From the NCBI RefSeq assembly GCF_003254565.1, contig NZ_QJRI01000168.1, positions 1 through 64,000 of the forward strand: a stretch of 64,000 bases of DNA, given 5' to 3'. Positions 52,888 to 61,813 of the stretch are shown here, piece by piece. A program made the position numbers and the translations under genes. Positions within the stretch are counted from its first letter, which is position 1. Each line of letters begins with the position of its first letter. The notes beneath the pieces were generated by a model. That model did not search any database, was not told the origin of the DNA, and was given only the letters and a program-made list of their open reading frames with translations. Source of the DNA: Flavobacterium nitrogenifigens (GTDB lineage Bacteria > Bacteroidota > Bacteroidia > Flavobacteriales > Flavobacteriaceae).

Positions 52888-54906
52888 TTAATGCGACATC
52901 CAAACCGTCATTTCTCCTTTTCCTTTATTTCCCCACGCAAAATACGGAATCAGTTTTACTTGTACAGTATTTTCATTTTTAGCAGAAAGCGGTTTGTATA
53001 ACGTTTTATCCCATGAATTATTAGAATTTATAACAGCTTCTGCATCAATGCTTACTAAATTTCTATTATTTAATGTAAACGGATTCGTAGCAAATTTCGA
53101 ATTTACTTTTAAAGCCACATCATTAACACTTATTTTAGCAGGAAGCTGATCTGATTCTAAACAATATACCAAAGGTCCTCTTTTTACGGCTACCTGATTT
53201 TTAACTTCTTCTACTAATGGATTCGCTTCCATTAATTCAACTGGCATTGGAAGATTCAATTCAATAATATCTCCCTTTTTCCATTTTTGATTTAATTTCA
53301 AATAAGTTCCCGAAACGATTTTATCTGTAATTTTCGAATTATTAACCGAAACTACAGCATTCTGACTCCAACCCGGAATTCTCAAAAAGAAGTTCTGTAA
53401 ATCTTTTGGCGCTTTTACAATTTTCAACGTTATTTTCCCGTCCCACGGATAATTGGTTTGCTGTTCAATTTCGATTTCTTCTCCGTTTAAAGATTTTGTT
53501 TTCAATTGATTACTTCCGTATAAATTCACATACAAACCATCTTTAGAAATATTGTAAGCATAATTTCCAACTTCAGCAATTGTTCTGGTTACGTTTGGTG
53601 CACAACAGTTGGATAAGGCAATATACCCTTCACGTTCATTTCCCCATCTTTGATGAAATGGCAAATCATTTGAAACATTCAGCGGATTATTGTAAAGGAA
53701 TTTTTCTCCTTCTAAATCCATTCCCGAAAGCACGCTATTGTATAATGCTAATTCAACGATATCAGCATATTTGGCATCTCCTGTAATTTGAAGCATTCTC
53801 CAATTCCATAATACATTTCCAATATTAGCACAGGTTTCGGTATGAGCCGTTGCATTTGGCAATTGAAAAGGTCTTCCATATGCTTGATGAATTTTCTGAA
53901 CTACAGTTGGATCATAAGAAGTTCCGTCTGGCGAAACGCCGTCGTATAAAGAACCACAGCCACCTGTAATGTACATTTTACGATACGTTACATCATCCCA
54001 AATCGATTCTAAATTGTCTAATAATTTCTTTTCTCCCGTTTCGGCATACAAATCAGCAACTCCAGCGTAAAGATAATTTGCTCTTACGGCGTGACCCATT
54101 GCAGTTGTCTGCTGTCTAAACGGAACTCTATCCTGATTATCATCGGTTCCGTCGTTTGTAGTTCCTCTAATATCAATTAGATTATTAGCCAATTCTAAGT
54201 ATTTCGGATTTTTAGTCGTTCTATACATTTCGACAATTCCCATATAATGAGACGGACAAATCGCATTTCGAGCCAATTCTGGTGAAGCTTTTTTGTAGAA
54301 ATCATACAAGAAATCGGCAACACCTTTTGCGATGTTCAAGAAGTTTGTTTTACCCGTGGCACGATAATGAATACAAGCTGCAGTCATTAAATGTCCCATA
54401 TTGTATTTCTCAAAACCCAGTTGTTTTTTTACTTCTTCTGGCCCTAAAGTTCCCCAGCGTTCATCAATTAAAACCGGAGTATGAATATAGCCGTCTTTAC
54501 GCTGCACTTTCGCGAAAAGCGCAATAGCTTTATCCATTTCGGCATCGAGTTTTTTATCTTTTGTAACGGCATACGTTGCTGCCATTCCTTCAAAAATCTT
54601 ATAGAAATCACCATCATGAAACGAAGGCCCTTTGAAAGTTCCTTTGCTTAAACCTGCTGCAATTTCGAAGTTTTTGTAAGCATGCGAAACTTCATCGTTA
54701 TGATACAAATCCCACATGTATGGCAAAGTATTTTTGGTTTCTACATCAAATTGTTCTTTCCAAAAACCGTTTGTCCATTTTACATCTTGCAGGCCGACGC
54801 TTTGTAATTTCGAATACGGACTTTCTGAATTCGCAACTAAACCTTTGTTCTGTGCAAAGATTACGGTTGAAAGAAATAAAGAGGATATAATGATGTTCTT
54901 TTTCAT
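52888..54906 (-). CDS. GH127 beta-L-arabinofuranosidase-type enzyme
   Basis: Exported 672-aa GH127 protein (signal peptide 1-18, VIFAQ). The (alpha/alpha)6 barrel shows the family zinc site and nucleophile: Glu357 and Cys359 in AHTETCANIG, Cys434 and Cys435 in LSNCCAPNVTR, which match the Glu338/Cys340/Cys417/Cys418 set of the Bifidobacterium enzyme with the same spacing. Opening block VKWTNGFWKEQFDVETKNTLPYMWDL is also typical. A C-terminal beta domain follows (about 470-672). Activity may be beta-L-arabinofuranosidase, or, as with BT1003 of RG-II loci, release of aceric acid; sequence alone does not decide. Confidence 0.92.
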   Translation of the reverse strand: MKKNIIISSLFLSTVIFAQNKGLVANSESPYSKLQSVGLQDVKWTNGFWKEQFDVETKNTLPYMWDLYHNDEVSHAYKNFEIAAGLSKGTFKGPSFHDGDFYKIFEGMAATYAVTKDKKLDAEMDKAIALFAKVQRKDGYIHTPVLIDERWGTLGPEEVKKQLGFEKYNMGHLMTAACIHYRATGKTNFLNIAKGVADFLYDFYKKASPELARNAICPSHYMGIVEMYRTTKNPKYLELANNLIDIRGTTNDGTDDNQDRVPFRQQTTAMGHAVRANYLYAGVADLYAETGEKKLLDNLESIWDDVTYRKMYITGGCGSLYDGVSPDGTSYDPTVVQKIHQAYGRPFQLPNATAHTETCANIGNVLWNWRMLQITGDAKYADIVELALYNSVLSGMDLEGEKFLYNNPLNVSNDLPFHQRWGNEREGYIALSNCCAPNVTRTIAEVGNYAYNISKDGLYVNLYGSNQLKTKSLNGEEIEIEQQTNYPWDGKITLKIVKAPKDLQNFFLRIPGWSQNAVVSVNNSKITDKIVSGTYLKLNQKWKKGDIIELNLPMPVELMEANPLVEEVKNQVAVKRGPLVYCLESDQLPAKISVNDVALKVNSKFATNPFTLNNRNLVSIDAEAVINSNNSWDKTLYKPLSAKNENTVQVKLIPYFAWGNKGKGEMTVWMSH

Positions 54907-54936
54907 TTTTTTAATTGTGATGATTTTGTAACGCTG

Positions 54937-55118
54937 ATAATACGGATTGCCCTTGGCAAAACGCGGATTAAAACGGATTTTTTATCTGCTTGATCTGCCA
55001 AATCTGCGGGAAAAAATTAATCTCTCGCAGATTTAGCAGATTATTCAGATTTTTTCCGCCACGAATTCGCGAATTATTTTGGATAATCTTTGAAGATATT
55101 TATTCGTGAATTCGTGGC
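54937..55118. repeat. Chain of three repeat families
   Basis: An ACGGATT arm with micro-palindrome TTGCCCTTGGCAA (54947-54959), then GCAGATTT words (about 54985-55048), then a CCACGAATT inverted repeat (55058-55118). These are the same three families as at 28.2, 31.1, 37.5 and 15.8 kb, here joined in a single spacer upstream of GH127. Confidence 0.6.
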
Positions 55119-55127
55119 TAACTAATT

Positions 55128-57587
55128 TTACTTAATAAAGAAATTAATGGTTCTGCTCATTGAATCTCCGTCTGCATCTTTTACGGTTAGGATGAAAGAT
55201 GCGAATCCTTTTTCAACGGTTGTAAACTGAATTTCTTTTCCTTTTAAAACTACTTTTCCATTTTTAAGATCTGAGAAAGTATAAACTGGTTTGTTTTCAT
55301 AGCCTTTAAAATAATCTGGAGCATTTAAAGTTTTTTTCTCTCCAGTATTCACAAAATAATGAGGCTGAGCCAACCAGTCTAAATAATTATCCAACTGCGT
55401 AAATCCGTCTTTGTCTGTATCCTGATTTGCATCTGAAAAATCTCCAGCTTTTGAATTTTCGTTTAAACCAAAAGCTTTTTCCCACCAGTTTGGCAAACCG
55501 TCATGATCTGTATCCCAATCTGCAGGACGAGTTTCTGATGCAAAATTTGGCCACCCTCCTGCATCTTGTTCGTTATCAATCATTCCGCCTAATCCGCTTT
55601 TACTTCCTTTGTAAGTGAAAGTTCCTTTAAGAGTTTCATCTACAATTCTGTTATCGTGTTTGTCAAAAAACGGCTGATTGGCACCAACATCTGAAAGTAC
55701 ATTTTTATACGCCGCTTTCGCTGATTGCGTTTCTACGTAAGAAGGAAAAAATGGTTTATCAACGAAAGTTTCATATTCTACTTTCTCGTTATGACTTATA
55801 GTAGATTTTCTGCCTTTATCCTGAGATTTCTCATCAAAATAACCTGGCATAATGTTTCCGTTAAAATAATAACGTTGCATTCCTTTTCCCACGCCTTCAT
55901 GCTGCGCATTTAATGCCACAAATATGGTAGTTGAAGCACCTGGTTTATAAAAATTGTTTACAAAATTTACTTCGTTTGCTCCTCCGTCAGTTGTTCTTCC
56001 ACCCCAATTGTAAACCACATTGTTTGTGATATCCAGTCTTCCTGTGTAATAACCGTCACCATTTAAGCCACCACCAATGCTCCAGTTACGACCTTGATTA
56101 TGTGCTAATAAATTATGATGAAAACTACCAATATCACCGCCAATTGTAGCTGCAAAACCGTGCATTTTTCCAGCTGGATATTTATCATGCCCCGCAATGT
56201 TTAAAGCTTCAGAAATTAAAGTTCGTTGTAAAGTGATATGATGCGCACCACGCGAACTAAACGATTCATCAATTGTCCAGCTAATCGAGCAGTGATCGAT
56301 AATACTATAATCAGCGCCCGTTAATCCCATTCCGTCAAAAGTAGTTCCGCCTCCGATTCTCACTTTTAAAAATCGAATTACACCATCATTTCCTGTCAAC
56401 CCAATTGGCGCTCTACTGATTGTAATTCCTTCGCCTGGAGCAGTTTGTCCTGCAATAGTAATATAAGGCTGATTTGCCACCAATCTCGAAGCCAGTTTTA
56501 TATTTCCCGAAACATTAAAAACAATCGTTCTAGGTCCAATTTCCTGATTGATGGCGTCACGTAAACTTCCTGGCCCATCGTCATTTAAGTTCGTTACTTC
56601 AATTACTTTTCCGCCACGACCTCCAACAGCGTAACGTCCGTAACCTTCAGCACCTGGAAAAGCCAATTGAGCAGGTTTAAACGACCAAACATTTCCTAAT
56701 GTAACTTCGCCATTATTATCCACTTCATCGACTCTCCAGTAATACGTTGTTCCGCTGTATAAATCAGAAACTGAATACGATTTCTCAGTTAGTTTTCCCT
56801 TAAATTCTTTTGAAGATTCAGTTGCGTTTTCTACCGCATTTTTATCTTCACCGAAATATATTTTATGCGATGCTACGTTTTTTACAGCATCCCATTTTAG
56901 AGTTAAAGTTTTACCCACTTCAACATGTTCGTCTCTGTTTTTTGGTTCTGGAGTTCTGGCCTGATTCATCAAATTTGGCGTATCAATTTCAAAACCGTTA
57001 ATTACAATCTGTTTTACGATATCAGGATTTGAAGTAGAATCAATTTCAAAACGAACAATTACATCTTTTCCTTTCTCAGCATTAAAAGTAATGTAAGCCA
57101 TTGAAGCATCAATTTTAGCATTGGCTCTCTGACTTGCATTTACTGTTTCCTGAAGTTTTCCGTTTACATAGATTTTGATTGGAGAAAAAGTTTTTCCTGT
57201 AATGACATCAAAAGCATTATGAAAAGTTAAAAGCGTATGTTTTCCCGATTTCAATCCGCTGATTTTCAATTCTAAATTTTCTGCCGTAACCAAACCGTCA
57301 CTTCCTAATTTGTTGTAAAATGGAGCATTCATTCCAACTTTATACCACTTTGAAGTAAAGTTCCCTTTTAGCTTAAATGACACATTATTAAATGATTTTT
57401 CGGTTTCTTTTCCTTCATTAATTACCCACGAATCATAACTTGGGTCATGAACTTCTTCTAGTCTTCTTTGAAAAAAATCAAAGTCAACTTTTACTATTTG
57501 TTTATCAGTATTTTGAACTGATTGTGCTTGTCCGCTTGTGGTCAAAAGGATGGACAAAACAGCACCACTTATTAATTTCTTAATCAT
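55128..57587 (-). CDS. PL1 lyase with N-terminal CBM-like and Fn3 domains (third)
   Basis: Exported 819-aa multi-domain lyase (signal peptide 1-21, SGQAQ). Residues about 30-205 form a beta-sandwich with malectin/CBM features (YDSWVINEGKETEKSF, KHTLLTFHNAFDVITGKTFSPIKIYVNGK). A fibronectin type III domain follows (about 213-305, TLKWDAVKNVASHKIYFGED, YYWRVDEVDNNGEV). The PL1 helix runs from about 308 (FPGAEGYGRYAVGGRGGKVIEVTNLNDDGPGSLRDAI) to 640, with IIDHCSISWTIDESFSSRG. The calcium-type tail DTDHDGLPNWWEKAFGLN is near 690, and a small C-terminal beta domain ends the protein. Lies 15 bp after the DUF5703 gene, so they are co-transcribed. Confidence 0.92.
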   Translation of the reverse strand: MIKKLISGAVLSILLTTSGQAQSVQNTDKQIVKVDFDFFQRRLEEVHDPSYDSWVINEGKETEKSFNNVSFKLKGNFTSKWYKVGMNAPFYNKLGSDGLVTAENLELKISGLKSGKHTLLTFHNAFDVITGKTFSPIKIYVNGKLQETVNASQRANAKIDASMAYITFNAEKGKDVIVRFEIDSTSNPDIVKQIVINGFEIDTPNLMNQARTPEPKNRDEHVEVGKTLTLKWDAVKNVASHKIYFGEDKNAVENATESSKEFKGKLTEKSYSVSDLYSGTTYYWRVDEVDNNGEVTLGNVWSFKPAQLAFPGAEGYGRYAVGGRGGKVIEVTNLNDDGPGSLRDAINQEIGPRTIVFNVSGNIKLASRLVANQPYITIAGQTAPGEGITISRAPIGLTGNDGVIRFLKVRIGGGTTFDGMGLTGADYSIIDHCSISWTIDESFSSRGAHHITLQRTLISEALNIAGHDKYPAGKMHGFAATIGGDIGSFHHNLLAHNQGRNWSIGGGLNGDGYYTGRLDITNNVVYNWGGRTTDGGANEVNFVNNFYKPGASTTIFVALNAQHEGVGKGMQRYYFNGNIMPGYFDEKSQDKGRKSTISHNEKVEYETFVDKPFFPSYVETQSAKAAYKNVLSDVGANQPFFDKHDNRIVDETLKGTFTYKGSKSGLGGMIDNEQDAGGWPNFASETRPADWDTDHDGLPNWWEKAFGLNENSKAGDFSDANQDTDKDGFTQLDNYLDWLAQPHYFVNTGEKKTLNAPDYFKGYENKPVYTFSDLKNGKVVLKGKEIQFTTVEKGFASFILTVKDADGDSMSRTINFFIK

Positions 57588-57602
57588 TTTTGTTAGTAAT
57601 AG

Positions 57603-59930
57603 TTAGTTTAATTTCGTTTTCTCTGCTTCAGATTTTCCTAGCAGATTTATAATGTCTTTTTTTCTTTCTTCTGGAATCACTTTTAAAACCTTCAATTCGC
57701 CATTTACGAGTTCGGCTTCAATTGTTGTATTTTGTTTCGCATGTAATTTAAAATGTACATTCCATTCTTTTGGCCACGCTGGAAAAAGATAGATTTTTCC
57801 GTCTGCTTCCTGCAAAAGCATTTCTTGCATGCCAATCATTCCCGATCCGCCCCAATTATGATCTGGAACCCAATCAAATCCGGGTCCCCAAAATGCTGGA
57901 AAACGTCTCTCTGAATTCGCCATTTTCATGGTATTGTATTTTGCTGCTTCATCTGTCAATCCCAAACGAGCCGAGAAAATATTGTCTTGTTTCCAGCCAA
58001 TATGACTTCTAAATTTTAAAGCATCAGGATCGTACTTCCATGTATTTAAAGCCGTTTCTAAATCTGGTTTTCCAACACCGTAAATTCCCCACGGATAAAC
58101 AGGATACAATTGCGGAACTTCCGAATTATTAACTCTTTCCCAAGTTTTAGCAGGAAGTAAAACTTTATGATTTTCAATCTGCCCAAAATTCAAAGGCGGA
58201 ATCCTAGTTTGAAATGCTTTTAAATATTCTGAGTCTTCTTTTGACAATTGATTCCCTGAAAGGTTTAAAAGACTTTCTGTAATTACTTGTAAAGCCGAAA
58301 TTGTGCTATTGGCATTATTCGCCATTTTATAAGTTTCTGCTCCCGAACCCGGAAAAAGAATTAATTTCCCGTTTCCGTCCAAAGCTTTTCTGCCTCGTTG
58401 TTTGGCTAAATATTGATAATGTTCATCAAAAAAACGAAGACAGCTAATGATGAATTGGTTGTATTTTTGAATGTCTTCTCCAGCATATTCTTTTTGCTGT
58501 AACATCATTTGGCAGAATTCTAAAACGGTATCCCATTCATATTCCAGCCACGCATTATATTCCATTCCCGGATCGTAATCTGCGGGACGTTTCCATTCGT
58601 ATTCAGCTGGATTTGGAAGTCCAAAGTTTTCTAATTGTTCTGTGAAAGATGCTCCGTTGTGTTTCCAGTAAACTTCGCTTCTTAATTCAGCATTTTTTTG
58701 AAGACTTACGTAATAATCCAATTGTGATTTCATCATATCAAAATCACCGCTTTTTACCATCGGAAAATAAACCAATCGCTGGTTTTGAGCCGTCATCGTT
58801 CCTCCACCCCAATTTCTGAAATCAGGCGCAAAATTCAGGTCTTTATTCGTGTAAACGGGATCAACCGTAAAAAGTCCGCCATTGAATTTCGTTGGATATT
58901 TCCCGTACGCATTGCATCCGAGCATGTATCGAAACAACTGATAATTTTGTCCGATTTGATAAACCGAATCTTTAGCATTCGATTGATTTTTTTGAGTGAA
59001 AATAAAACTACGATTCCAGAAATTATTCCACCATTTTTGAGTGTTTTTTTCGGCTTGTTTCGCTGTATTTTTATTGGCTGAAATCAAATTCTTCAATCCG
59101 TTATTCCAAGTAGAAAAATCAGATTGATCGGTGTTTAAATAAATTTCTAATGCATGTTTTTTGGATGGTTTTATGCTTGTTAAATTAAACCCTTTAAAAT
59201 CGGTATCCTCATATTTTCCAAGATACGTTCCATCTGGCTTTAAGTTATCTCCTTTAATGAATCCGCCGAAAGTCAAATTCGCAATCGGGTTCAGCATTTG
59301 GTCTTTAACCGATTCCATTTTCTGCTGTTTAACGGCTACATCAAAAACGGTATTTTCTCTGTTTCTGTGGTAAAATTTGATTCCATTATTTTCAAAAGCA
59401 ATAGAATCTTTATACATAATAAGTTCTCCTTGGGGTGCCCATTTATAAGAATTGGCATTGTTTTCTTTTCCTTTCGGATAACGATTTTGATAACGCCAGC
59501 TTTCATAAGAAGCTGTCATTTTAATTGAAGTTTTACTTTCTAAATCAACATGAATAATGGGTTTAAAAACGTCCACCCAAAGTTTGATTTTAGTGTCATT
59601 TTGCCCAACTAAAACATAACCATCTTTGAGTTTCAATTCCTGATAAAACCCTTCTTTTCCTTCAAATGGATTTGGTGTTAAAGTAACTTTTACACGACCT
59701 AATTTCAATAAAGTATTATGTTCATCAAAAGTGCCGCTTCTTGAAAAATAAAAATACAAATCGCCTTTCTCTACCCATACATTCATACCAATATCACCGC
59801 CGCCCAACGGCATAGATTCTGATGAATTACTGCTTTGCGTATTCCACACTTGGTTGTAATCATCAAGCATGGGAATTTGCGCTTTGAGGCAAAGCGTTGT
59901 GAAGAGAAGTATGTATTTTATGTATTTCAA
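57603..59930 (-). CDS. DUF5703 protein, GH95-like fold
   Basis: Exported 775-aa protein (signal peptide 1-17, CLKAQ). The N-terminal DUF5703 domain (about 25-270) starts YNQVWNTQSSNSSESMPLGGGDIGMNVWVEKGDLYFYFSRSGTFDEHNTLLKLGR, comparable in layout to the GH95 N-terminal beta domain. The rest is an (alpha/alpha)6 barrel, with YGKYPTKFNGGLFTVDP, DFRNWGGGTMTAQNQRLVYFPMVKSGDF, an 'EVYWKHNGASFTEQ' block and the closing WGPGFDWVPDHNWGGSGMIGMQEMLLQEADGKIYLFPAWPKEWNVHFKLHA, again as in GH95. No characterised member known to me. It sits 15 bp upstream of a PL1 gene, so an activity on the lyase products is plausible. Confidence 0.8.
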   Translation of the reverse strand: MKYIKYILLFTTLCLKAQIPMLDDYNQVWNTQSSNSSESMPLGGGDIGMNVWVEKGDLYFYFSRSGTFDEHNTLLKLGRVKVTLTPNPFEGKEGFYQELKLKDGYVLVGQNDTKIKLWVDVFKPIIHVDLESKTSIKMTASYESWRYQNRYPKGKENNANSYKWAPQGELIMYKDSIAFENNGIKFYHRNRENTVFDVAVKQQKMESVKDQMLNPIANLTFGGFIKGDNLKPDGTYLGKYEDTDFKGFNLTSIKPSKKHALEIYLNTDQSDFSTWNNGLKNLISANKNTAKQAEKNTQKWWNNFWNRSFIFTQKNQSNAKDSVYQIGQNYQLFRYMLGCNAYGKYPTKFNGGLFTVDPVYTNKDLNFAPDFRNWGGGTMTAQNQRLVYFPMVKSGDFDMMKSQLDYYVSLQKNAELRSEVYWKHNGASFTEQLENFGLPNPAEYEWKRPADYDPGMEYNAWLEYEWDTVLEFCQMMLQQKEYAGEDIQKYNQFIISCLRFFDEHYQYLAKQRGRKALDGNGKLILFPGSGAETYKMANNANSTISALQVITESLLNLSGNQLSKEDSEYLKAFQTRIPPLNFGQIENHKVLLPAKTWERVNNSEVPQLYPVYPWGIYGVGKPDLETALNTWKYDPDALKFRSHIGWKQDNIFSARLGLTDEAAKYNTMKMANSERRFPAFWGPGFDWVPDHNWGGSGMIGMQEMLLQEADGKIYLFPAWPKEWNVHFKLHAKQNTTIEAELVNGELKVLKVIPEERKKDIINLLGKSEAEKTKLN

Positions 59931-59956
59931 TTTATCTGTTTTTTTTTAGTCTTACT

Positions 59957-60056
59957 TGTCATTCTGAGGAACGAAGAATTACACTAGAAACTTCGCATAG
60001 AATGTCTTAAATCTTTGTCGATTTACGAGTGTGATTCTTCGTTCCTCAGAATGACA
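59957..60056. repeat. 100-bp TIR element, copy D
   Basis: Exactly 100 bp, ends TGTCATTCTGAGGAACGAAG and CTTCGTTCCTCAGAATGACA, core with AATCTTTGTCGA. Unlike copies A-C, no AAACCTGAC hairpin follows; instead 60068-60116 holds an array of ATTAACCATTAACAATTAAC words. Confidence 0.75.
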
Positions 60057-60065
60057 AACTAGGTG

Positions 60066-60116
60066 TCAATTCACAATTAACCATTAACAATTAACAATTA
60101 ACCATTAACCATTAAA
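60066..60116. repeat. Short AATTAACCATT tandem repeats
   Basis: About four to five degenerate copies of a 7-14-bp unit (ATTAACCATTAACAATTAAC) fill the stretch just 3' of the esterase gene ending at 60117. Possible slippage-prone array; no other role seen. Confidence 0.6.
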
Positions 60117-61550
60117 TTACCATTCGTCTGTTCTAAATGAAGAAACTGGCAATCCTCCTGCACTAAACAATTCCGCTTTCGTGAAATCTTTCCACAAATA
60201 ACGAACAGCAACTGGATTCTTTACTTTATCAGAAGTCAGAACCACAGATTTTCTTCTTACCACAGTTTTCGCTGGATAAAAAACTTTGTCTGCTCCTGCT
60301 ATTTCAAAACCTAAAACTTCTTTATCGTACGATGTAATTCCGTTTGCAACATCATCAAAAGAAATTGTTACAGCACCATCTTTTATTTCCATCGATTTGT
60401 ATTTCGGACTTTCGAATTCGAAACCTTCAATACCGTACGTTCTTGCTAAAGCCTGAAAAGCCAATCGGTTTCCACCTTTTTCCTTGTCCATTGGGTGAAT
60501 GTTGTTTTCTTCCCCAACATCCATTAAAACTGCCATTGCTGAATTCGGAATTTCCTTTGAAGCTTTTAATTGCGCCTCTCTCAAATAAGCTGAATTGTAT
60601 TTTTCTAAATAATCTTTTGGATGAAATGAAGCATAATTGAAAGGTGCAATCTGAGCGTAATAAAAAGGGAAATCTCCCTGATTCCACAACGTTCTCCAAC
60701 TGCTGACCATTTTCTTCATTAAAGCGGTATATTCAGAAGCCCTTTCGTAATTTGATTCTCCCTGATACCATATACAGCCTTTGATTCCGTAACCAATTAC
60801 AGGAGAAAGCATTCCGTTAAATAAAGTTGTTGGAACACGATTTGGATCTTTTGCCAATTCTTCTTTTGTAGTTGGGATTTTAGCGCTTGCAAAATCTTTC
60901 AGCATTTCCTGATTCATCCAAGCTTCCATGCTAGAACCGCCGTAAGAAACATGAATCAAACCAACCGGAACATTTAAAACCTCCTGCAAAAGCGAACCAA
61001 AATACCAAGCTGTTGCACTAAAATTAGAAGTCGATTTTGGAGAAGCTTCTTCCCATTTTCCTTCAAAATCTTGTAAAGGTTCCAAAACTGTTGCTCTTGG
61101 AATTGTGATCAAATGAATGTTTTTATTGGTCGATCTTACTATGATTTCATTTCCGTTTTTAACGGGTTGTCCTTGAAATCCTTTTAATGGCATCTCCATA
61201 TTCGATTGCCCTGAACAAAGCCAGACTTCACCCAGTAAAACATTTTTGATGGTTACTTTTTCGTTTCCTTCCGAGACTTCAATCGTGTATGGGCCGCCAA
61301 AAGTGGAAGTCTGTAATTCTGTTTTCCATTTTCCTGAAGCATCTGCCTTTACTTTGTAGGTTTTAGCATCCCACGAAGTTTTGATTACGACATTGGCGTT
61401 CTTTTCTGCCCAGCCCCAAATTGGTACGTTTGATTTTTGTTGCAACATCATATTGTCAGTGAACAATGCTGGCAGTTTGATTTTGGCATTGATTTGAAAA
61501 CTCACTAAAAATGCAATTACAATAACAAAAATTTGTTTCAAATTCTTCAT
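60117..61550 (-). CDS. Sialate-O-acetylesterase-type SGNH esterase
   Basis: Exported 477-aa esterase. The start at 61550 gives MKNLKQIFVIVIAFLVSFQINA, a signal peptide; an ATG 21 bp upstream was rejected. An N-terminal beta domain (about 25-105, FTDNMMLQQKSNVPIWGWAEKNANV) precedes an SGNH core: Ser116 in CSGQSNMEM, Gly/Asn block VSYGGSSMEAW, Glu265 in WYQGESNY, and Asp344 with His352 in LMDVGEENNIHPMDK. Members in pectin loci remove acetyl (or methyl) groups from sugars rather than sialic acid; families CE20 and CE19 fit. Neighbour to GH106, 263 bp apart with repeats. Confidence 0.9.
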   Translation of the reverse strand: MKNLKQIFVIVIAFLVSFQINAKIKLPALFTDNMMLQQKSNVPIWGWAEKNANVVIKTSWDAKTYKVKADASGKWKTELQTSTFGGPYTIEVSEGNEKVTIKNVLLGEVWLCSGQSNMEMPLKGFQGQPVKNGNEIIVRSTNKNIHLITIPRATVLEPLQDFEGKWEEASPKSTSNFSATAWYFGSLLQEVLNVPVGLIHVSYGGSSMEAWMNQEMLKDFASAKIPTTKEELAKDPNRVPTTLFNGMLSPVIGYGIKGCIWYQGESNYERASEYTALMKKMVSSWRTLWNQGDFPFYYAQIAPFNYASFHPKDYLEKYNSAYLREAQLKASKEIPNSAMAVLMDVGEENNIHPMDKEKGGNRLAFQALARTYGIEGFEFESPKYKSMEIKDGAVTISFDDVANGITSYDKEVLGFEIAGADKVFYPAKTVVRRKSVVLTSDKVKNPVAVRYLWKDFTKAELFSAGGLPVSSFRTDEW

Positions 61551-61581
61551 TCTTTTATTCTTTAAATTCACAAAAGATGTG

Positions 61582-61808
61582 TCGCTCCGCTGGAGCTAAA
61601 CTATTCTCTTCCTAATTAGTTTCTATAAATATTTCGCTCTTCCAGAGCTTTTTTTTATCTTTTCTAACGACATACATTCTTTGAAATAAATACATGTTTT
61701 TAAATTTCTTTTCAATAAATAATCCGATCCTACTGAACAAGTCCCAGAGGGACGAAATATTTATAGAATAAACAACACCATCATACAAAAGCTCCAGCGG
61801 AGCGACAT
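61582..61808. repeat. Palindrome cluster (GCTCCGCTGGAGC / CCCAGAGGG)
   Basis: Four palindromes: GCTCCGCTGGAGC (61584-61596), GCTCTTCCAGAGC (61636-61648), GTCCCAGAGGGAC (61741-61753) and GCTCCAGCGGAGC (61791-61803). Flanking words 'gacgaaatatttatagaa' and 'agcgacata' are the same as at 21936-22089, partly inverted in order. Fills most of the spacer between the esterase and GH106. Confidence 0.65.
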
Positions 61809-61813
61809 ATTCT

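Noticed and set aside
55128..57587. Type IX secretion C-terminal domain on the multi-domain lyase
   Set aside because: The last residues show a small beta domain but not the conserved T9SS pattern; none of the enzymes here clearly carries one.
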